64,000 bases of DNA, taken from Ceraceosorus guamensis. Lineage: Eukaryota > Basidiomycota > Exobasidiomycetes > Ceraceosorales > Ceraceosoraceae. Positions 57,045-64,000 of this stretch are shown piece by piece. Both the position numbers and the translations under genes were made by a program. Numbering within the stretch: position 1 is the stretch's first letter; each line of letters starts with the position of its first letter. A model generated the notes under the pieces. It made no database searches and was not told where the DNA came from. It worked only from the letters and a program-made list of their open reading frames with translations. The stretch spans positions 62,001-126,000 of the forward strand of contig NW_020290047.1 in assembly GCF_003144195.1 (NCBI RefSeq). The letters run 5' to 3'.

Positions 57045-58156
57045 CTATTGTATCGCTCGCGTCCGTATGATAGGAATGGCCGGGTCCCACGGCCCATGCA
57101 GAGGCTTTCGCCAGCCCGATCGATGAGCTATGCCAAGCGCCATTGGGGCGAGAATGGCCACTCCGCCGAGAACAAGTGCACAGGCAATACCAGCTGTGTA
57201 GCTCAATGGGGCGAGGATGGCTATGGATGCTGCGCACAGACATACAGCTCTAGAGACGCGTGAGCGCTGCGCGACCTGGTCTGCTGCCGGAAAAGGCGTG
57301 TTTGTGGAAGGAGAGAACAGCACACAGGACAGCAGCAACAATGAGAATACAGAAGAGGGACGGACGAGGCGAGAAGAAAGAACGACGCTCGCAGCGATGG
57401 CTGCGTTCACGCTAACAGCGTAGCGTACTGGAGCGACCTGCGAGCTGTGACTCGAAGCGTCCAAAATTCCATGAGCGCTGCCTGAAGCGTATGGAGCCAA
57501 GGCAAAATGTCCGAAGAAGAGCGTCGCTGAGAGGGCCCAGATGCTGTCGCTTGAGGTGCTCTCGCTGAGAGAGCGAAGAATGGGGGAAAGCGATAGCAAA
57601 AGGAGAGCCAAGACCACTCGAGCTACTCCCCGAGCACCGCTGCCCTTGATACTTGCAGGTGGAGAAGTCACTTGCGCGTGCAACGTTGGTGAAGGCTCTG
57701 CGTCGGGATTTGATGGACTGTGTGATGCTGAATGAGGTGGCCGTCGCATCAAGCGATTTTGCGCTGGGCTCGCGAGCATGACGAAAAGAGCTGTGCCCGA
57801 TAGAAGCAATGGACCGATGTTACCGAGTAGCAGATGCGCATACAAGCCTACGAAAATCAGAATCGTTGCCAGCTGCTGAGTGATCGGTAGGGCGTCCACC
57901 ACGAGAGACCGTAATTTGATGTGCTGCGGAGCTGAAAGAGATGCACGGTATGAGCACCTGTCAGGGGCCTGTGCGCGCTTTACAAAGCCCCACACTCACT
58001 TTGCCGTCGCAAGCCCGACAGAAAGCTGGATGGCACGTAAGAGTCGGGAAAGGGCTGTGTCTTCCAAAGCACCTTCTCCCATTGGTCGACCTCCACGCTC
58101 CCCACATCGTTCCGGCTTGCGGTTTGTGTGATGGATGCATTCGCAATATTCGACAT
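57045..58156 (-). CDS. GPI2: GPI2/PIG-C, subunit of the GPI-GlcNAc transferase
   Basis: Two exons, 58156-58000 and 57931-57045, join in phase 1 and give 347 residues. The start MSNIANASITQTASRNDVGS leads to the conserved N-terminal block WEKVLWKTQPFPDSYVPSSF. The second exon has several hydrophobic helices, with the family signature LSPILRSLSESTSSDSIWAL before LFFGHFALAPYASG. The C terminus is GPWDPAIPIIR. GPI2 is a membrane subunit of the ER complex that adds GlcNAc to phosphatidylinositol, the first step of GPI anchor synthesis. A low-complexity insert of about 40 residues (PPHSASHSPSNPDAEPSPTL) lies in a loop, as is common in fungal members. Confidence 0.92.
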
Positions 58157-61095
58157 TCCAAGAATCGTTTGTGGTAGCGTCCGGCACCACGACCTCGTGA
58201 AAAGCTAGCTTGACTCGCCACTGCTGACGCAGGTCTTTGCAATAGAAATGGCTGCAGCGACAAGATCACCCTCTGCTATGGTCGTGCGCTGGCCTGGCTG
58301 TCTTATGTGGTGCCGCGGGCATGCAGCGGTGACTCAGAGGCAGGCTTGAGTCAAACTCGAGCCATCTTCGCATCTCAGAACTTGCCAGCACCAGTCCTGT
58401 CGTATGGGTTACGTGAGAAAAAGAGTCGTGGGTGTGAGTACCTGACACCTGCTGCATGGCGTGTTTCGAAGCCTCCTGGGCTTGTCCAGATTCACCGGTC
58501 TTCAATTTGTGACTCTTTTCATTCAGAATTCAAACAAGATCTGACGGCTCCATCTGCTGTGTAGCGAAATTTAGAGAAGCTGCGCGCTACACTGCACCTG
58601 TCTCGAGTCACGTGTCATGAATCGTCGCGCGTGTTGAGTACCGGTGCAGCAGTGAAAGTCTCCTCTTGAAGCCTCGCTTTTGATGAGTCTTCTTTGCAGT
58701 TGCAGAGCTCGCTAGATGAGCCTCGTTGAAGGCTCCTGAAGTAGACGATTCGCAGGGAGCCTCTCACACAGACCTTTGATACGAAATATGAGAGCAGACT
58801 ATCCATCAGACATGATTCCTGAAATCCAACGAGATACACGTAATGTGCGCGGGTGGAGAAGACAAGCCTTTTGCTGGATCATTCGCATCGCGAACATCCA
58901 AAGCCTCAGCAGGCATGCTGCTCGAGCGCGCTGCCTGCAAATCGCAAATTGGATTGTCTTGATTTGATTGGCAATCACAAATGTGATCGACGTGGATGCG
59001 GATCATGATTTTTGCTGATTTTGCGGAGCCTTGAGTCAAGTGTGTCTGCTTAGAACCTCAATCAAATGCCGCGCAGCCTAGCTTCCAGTTGAGTCTGCAG
59101 CACTCCAAAACGTGCCATGCCATCATTCACGATGGGCCCGACTCGCGACCCTTCGTACCGCGGTAGCGCGCGCGCGCACGCGCCCAACAAAAGCATCTTT
59201 AGTTGTCGCAAGAATGAAGGACTTCAACACTGCGTGAACTGCTCTCGTATAGCATGCAAAAGGCTCACGATTCGCATCCACGACGCGTGATTGAGTGATC
59301 TGATTCCCGCCGGTCATGTGTCTAGCTTGTGCCCGCAATCACAAATCACCCTACAGCTCCGCGCACGACGTGCGAGCCTGCCGCCCCGCCGCGCGCGCAT
59401 CGGTGCGTCCGACTTTTTGACCGGTCAGGCACACCTGATGACCGGTGCTGAACGTTGAGATGAGTTACTTGCGCATATCTTGGCTTACGCGCCTCTCGAG
59501 CGGCGTTGAAACAAATCGCGAATGCTGGCAGGTGCAGGTGCATGCTAGCTGAGACAACTTACGCGCCTCGTCGCGCAAGCTCAATTCGTAGTTGTTCGTG
59601 GTGGTCATGATGAGCGTCACGTCCACCAGACTTCATCACGATTTCTGAGCTATGAAAGCGGCTGCAAAGGTCAGCGGACAACGAAGGACTTGCCCGGACA
59701 TAGCACTTAAAAATGTGACATCGCATCTTTGTGGCCTAGTCATTGCTGTCGACGTCGAAGGGTTGGCCACCGCTGCCGTGTGGCCGAGAAGAGGTGGGAA
59801 TCTAGTTGTGACAGGCCAGGCAGGCCATGCAGCAGCAGCATCGGTGAGATCTTCAAAAAATTAAAGATTGACGAGGGTCGTTTGTCCTGGCAATCATAGG
59901 AGCGGGGCGCAGCAGCGCTGCTGCTCTCGTCACTCCTTTACTCACTGCACCGCGCGCTGCTGTTGCTCGTCGTGGATGCGGCATTCACCTGGCTCATCCC
60001 GTTTGAGGCACTCAGGCAGCCGCCGAGCGCGTTCAATTAGTTTCATGATACTTTCACCGCGTGCGCGCCAGTGCGCGATCTCGACGTCTCACATCGAGCT
60101 GCCATACCGGCAGGCAGGAGCGAGGCACTATGTCTCTCTCCGCTGTCTTGTCTTGGCGCAAAGTCGCGAGATGCCAAAGAAAGCACCGCATGGGGCATCT
60201 TCTGCCGGCAAGCATCGTAGCTGCAGGGGTCTTCCGCTCTCTCTATAATATATGTATACAAGGCCGCGCACAGTGTAAGTGGAAACTATCATGCATCAGC
60301 AGCCTCAGCAGCAGCTCTGCTGGCTGTACACACGCGCGCGGGGCATCCTATCAGTCGTTGAAGCCCATGCAGAGCGGGCAGATTGGCAGCAGCAGCAGCA
60401 ACTCATCATCAAGCTGGCCGTCGCGCGCGCGCGCGGCAGCGGCGGCGGCCGCCATTCAGATTGACCTTCTCTCCTGATGAAGTCGCCAGCGGTTGGCGCA
60501 GGTCCATGTCAACCATATGGACTGTTGACTCTGATGACCACGCCTCTATCGCATAAACAACAAGGAATCGCGGAAATCACCACCACAAATGCTGGCACGG
60601 CGGTCCTGCGCCTAGGAGTGCCTTCATTAGTCGCAACCCCTGAATTGTTCGCGACTCTTTCACCCGAACTCTGCCCCTCTCACTCATTCCCACACCCATC
60701 AGCATCAAGAGCGACGCTTGTAATCTGCACGTCCCCGAGGTACGACCTAGCCAAGTCAGTCTTGATCTCGACTCGCGATCACAAATCTTCCACAATCGCA
60801 GTCATCAGTCCATCCAGTACAGCGATACGAATTTAAATCGACACCCAAAGCAGCGACGATTCCTTAGCCTCGCTGCTCCTGACGATCTGAGGACAAGCCC
60901 GGAAGGGGCGCTCACACTGAGTCTCCCGAGGGACGGCGTTCCGCTAAGTTGGCACGAGCCAATCGACCCCGCACGCGGTCTAGCTCACTTGCGCACCAAG
61001 ATCATCAACACCGAGTTTTCGATCCATCACCAGACCACACTCACCATTGCTGAGAACGCGCGACGGCTGCGCTTCTGACGCCGTGGAGTCTCTAA
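58157..61095. other. 2.9 kb divergent intergenic region
   Basis: No supportable exon. It contains alternating GC runs (59166-59178; 60422-60436), a CAG run (60387-60400), GAATCGTGAAT-related words near 59265-59345, and a pyrimidine/AC-rich leader before the SPA2 start. The SPA2 promoter probably lies in its right third. Confidence 0.45.
60387..60436 (+). repeat. CAG run followed by CG and GGC runs
   Basis: Nearly five CAG units are followed 20 bases later by an alternating CG run and GGC repeats. It lies in non-coding sequence upstream of SPA2. Confidence 0.75.
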
Positions 61096-64000
61096 ATGCC
61101 CGCAGCGGTCATGGCGTACCCCGCGAGGAACGGCGGGGGCCCTTTCTCGCCGCCCTCCCCCAATACTATGCCGATGACGAACGGCCCTCCCATGGGTAAT
61201 GGCTTCCAGAGTGGTTCGAGAAACGGCCTTGCCAGCGCGGGCATGATGGGCAGGAATGGAAGTTTGGGCGGTGCATCATCTGGCGCAGGAAGTGACGGAA
61301 GTATGCTCTCCCCACCCAACAGCGCCATGCGCTTCAATGGGGGCTTCACTGCTACCTCTAATTCGATGGCGAGCGAGCCTGGGAATTCCGCTACTGCCAG
61401 CGACGCACATAGAATGCGTCGTCCAAGACCAGACACCGAAGAGATCAAGCGCGTTGGGCGCATACACTATCAAGAACTGCTCACGTTCTTGAGGAGTCAT
61501 CTTGCCAAAGGTGAGCAGCTCGCTTCACAAAACGGTCCCATCGCAATTCTGAGCTTGCCTCGTTCCATGTTTCTCAGGTCAAAACGGCCCCCGGAGCAAT
61601 GCCCGCGAGAAGCTGACGCGTCTCAGCAAACAGCAATTTACAGAGCTCAGCACTGATGTTTACGATGAGCTTATGCGCCGATTAGACAGGAGTGGCAACG
61701 ACATGCCACACCTCGCGGTGCGCGATGAGTTTCATCCGAAACGCAACCAGGCCAGACAAAAGCTGTCGACGTTGCCAAAGACACGCTTCAAAGACCTGTC
61801 GTCCGACGTCTTTTTCGAGCTCGAAAGGCGCTTTCCAGAGCTGAGGGACGAGTTCAGACCGGATGCAGCTGAGCGCGAAAGGGAGGAGAAGGCGCGCGTC
61901 GACGCCGAAGCTGTGGCTGCCGAGCGCAGTCGAGCGCCACCAATCAGTGCTCAACCTTCCACGGCGGACGTGATCATTCCAGCAAAGAGCACACTCGTCT
62001 CAGAGGATATTCCGCTGCCATACTCCCCAGGAGGTGGCGGGCGACCGCCAGATGATGAGACGAGTGGCGATACTGGTCCTCGTCCCAAGAAGGGTCACTC
62101 TTCTAGCTATACCGATCACTCTCGAGACTCACTCGCTTCCAACAGGGATCTAAATGGCGCGCCTGATAACCGCAGCACAATGTATTCACAGGCGTCCAGC
62201 GTCGGCACAGGATTTCTCAATGGCTATGCTGGCAGCCGAGCCACGGAGAGTGTCGCAAGCCCGAACCTGGTGAGCACCCGCGGCATGTATCGCACATCTC
62301 ACCCTATGCCTGGCTCACCGTCGCTCTTGCACCCATCAGCAATCCTCTGCCACGTTTGGCATAGAAAAGCTACGCTCAGACTATGAATTCAGGATAGCGA
62401 CCCTGAATCAGCGGCTCGGCGCTTTGGAAACTGAGAATGCTGAACTCAAGGAAGAAGTCGAGTCAACAGCTTCCAGCGCACGGGGTAAGCTTTTAGAGGC
62501 GAACGAGCACAGAGACAAGGCTAAGAATCTCGAGAAAGAGCTGGATGGCCTGCGCGAGCGTCATCGCACGCTGGAAGAGCAGCATCGCCAACACAAAGAC
62601 GTGAGTCGCATGCTTGGCCAGGATGCGGGCCGGTCGTGCTTACCTCTGCACGCATTACCTCCCCAACCCAGTTGCACGAAGAGAAGCACACCCAGCTAGA
62701 GCAGACACTCAAGGCGCTAGACGACCTGCAGCGAGAGCATGAAGACTTGCAACACGAGCATGAACGGCAGCGCGTCGCTAGCGGGACTGGGAATGCGGCA
62801 GAGCTGTCGGAGCAGCTTGATGAGCTCCAGAGAGACTATGCACACCAAGAAGATCTTGTCAATGAGCTTCGCAGTGAGGTCACATCGTTGTTGGACGAAA
62901 TCCGCCAGCTGTCCTCTCGCAACGACGAGATGATGGCAGAAAAAGAGTCCGATCTTGTGGTAGTTCGCGACCTCAACAACCAGATGCAATCGTACAAGCG
63001 CAAGTATGAGACGGCGAAGACGGAACTGCGCGCACTCAAGGCTACCTCGCAACTTTTCGTACAACCACCCAAGGCGGACGAAGTAATGCCGTCGACTGAA
63101 GGAGGCGCTATCGCAGACGTCAACTTGACCGCCTTCCAAAGCTCCATCGATGAGCTACTCTCGGCTGCACGATCAAAGACGCCAGGCAATGTCCTCCTGA
63201 GCATGAAGACGGTGGTGCTAGCGTCAACTTTGGTCACTGACGACGTGGTCAGATGGGAAGCTGCAAGCGGTGGAGAGCTTGCACCAGACGAGCGCGAACA
63301 GCTTGGGCTGCTGAAGAGCAAAGCCAGCAGCACGCTCAACAATCTCATGACCGCGTGCCGAAACCATGCGTCCAGCCAAGGCATGTCGCCCGTGAGTCTG
63401 TTGGACGCCGCTGCCAGCCACGTCTCTACCACCATCGTGGATCTGGCCAAGCTACTCAAGGTCCGAAAAGCCAGTCAAGCAGAGACAGAGGAGCTCGAAG
63501 CTACTTTCGCTCAGGGCTCGCTCCCCAACGGTCTAAGGCCATTGCACATAAATGCGCTAGCACAATCCAACAGCCGAGAGGCGCCGTTTTCGCCAACCAC
63601 TGGGGCCCCGATTCCGGATTTCCGAGCGAGGCCTAGCCTTGACGATCGTCTGCAGCCAAGTGCGGCCAATGCTCCGTCTCCGAGGACGCGCTCAGGACCT
63701 GTGATGGGCCGCTACTCGCCCGTAGGCTATCGCCCGGACATTGGGAGAAAGAACTCTCAAGGCGAAGGATCCTGGCAAGGTAGTCGGCAGCGGACGGCCA
63801 GCTCTTCCTCCAACTCTAGCAATGCAGGGGCTTCCGCCAACATACCGGCTGTTCCCCCCATCACACAAGAAATGCGGCAAAAGTCATACGCGAGCAGCAC
63901 TCGACCGTCTTCTGCCGCCAACACTAGCGCGCCTCCTAGTCCTGCTGCGCTTGGCAGATCGCCTTCAGGCTCGACACAGGCTCAGACACCCCCGTCTGGT
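61096..64000 (+). CDS. SPA2: SPA2-like polarisome scaffold protein, 3' end beyond the right edge
   Basis: Four exons are visible: 61096-61510, 61578-62269, 62340-62600 and 62672 to beyond 64000. All join in phase, and the last stays open to the edge, giving at least 899 residues. After a Gly/Ser/Asn-rich N terminus come two tandem Spa2 homology (GIT) repeats: NAREKLTRLSKQQFTELSTD near residues 144-172 and QARQKLSTLPKTRFKDLSSD near 195-223. A coiled coil follows from about residue 376 (LRSDYEFRIATLNQRLGALE onward) through exon 4. A conserved helical block (IDELLSAARSKTPGNVLLSM) and a Ser/Pro-rich tail come next. Spa2 gathers formin, Bud6 and MAPK components at growing tips and bud sites. Confidence 0.93.

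Noticed and set aside
62836-63459. Minus-strand open frame of 207 codons inside the SPA2 gene
   Set aside because: It is antisense to a conserved Spa2 exon, and long antisense frames are common opposite GC-rich coding sequence.

Overview
The window looks like nuclear DNA of a basidiomycete fungus, most likely a smut-lineage (Ustilaginomycotina) yeast or plant parasite. The evidence is fungal gene content (flavocytochrome b2, SNO-type PLP synthase subunit, GPI2, SPA2, cell-wall glucanases, Ypq-type PQ-loop protein), short 60-100 nt introns with GTGAGT/GTAAGT donors and CAG/TAG acceptors, and GC-rich codon use. Most genes hold 1-9 introns, more than in Ustilago maydis, so an Exobasidiomycetes-like relative is my guess; the exact taxon is not established. 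I see no rRNA, CRISPR array, transposon, LTR element or viral remnant.

Layout. 1-2519 (-): unknown protein cut by the left edge. 3119-5306 (+): MCM-binding protein. 5449-6634 (-): PLP synthase glutaminase subunit. 8141-9686 (+): secreted GH16 glucanase with a 10-nt exon. 10526-13532 (+): ELMO/CED-12 protein. 15892-18210 (+): Ser/Pro-rich unknown. 19534-19614 (-): intron-bearing tRNA-Glu(CTC). 20242-22884 (-): flavocytochrome b2. 24062-25005 (+): unknown. 25326-25999 (-) and 27079-27577 (+): divergent histone H3/H4 pair. 28033-29059 (+) and 29108-30304 (-): two unknowns, tail to tail. 31227-34328 (-): bZIP factor with a predicted membrane segment. A 4.5 kb intergenic block follows. 38813-40837 (+): DUF2985 membrane protein. 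41116-42729 (-): membrane-anchored alpha/beta hydrolase. 44229-46897 (+): PQ-loop transporter. 46940-50665 (-): GH31 glycosidase. 51448-52889 (+): RGG-rich unknown. 53472-55584 (-): secreted GH5 exo-beta-1,3-glucanase. 57045-58156 (-): GPI2. 61096 to the right edge (+): SPA2-like polarisome scaffold.

Gene models were assembled by hand. For each spliced gene I required conserved protein sequence on both sides of a junction and agreeing codon phase. The genes are not an operon or an obvious cluster. Several share a theme of wall building and polarity (GH16, GH5, GPI anchor synthesis, SPA2, ELMO), and others of chromatin and replication (H3, H4, MCMBP).

The most unusual features are the H3 start codon split by an intron, the GH16 micro-exon, a dense TTGGGCCAC motif cluster between the histone genes, the candidate membrane-tethered bZIP factor, and two families of short palindrome-like words (around ACTCACGACT and AATCGTGAATC) that recur through the long intergenic gaps.
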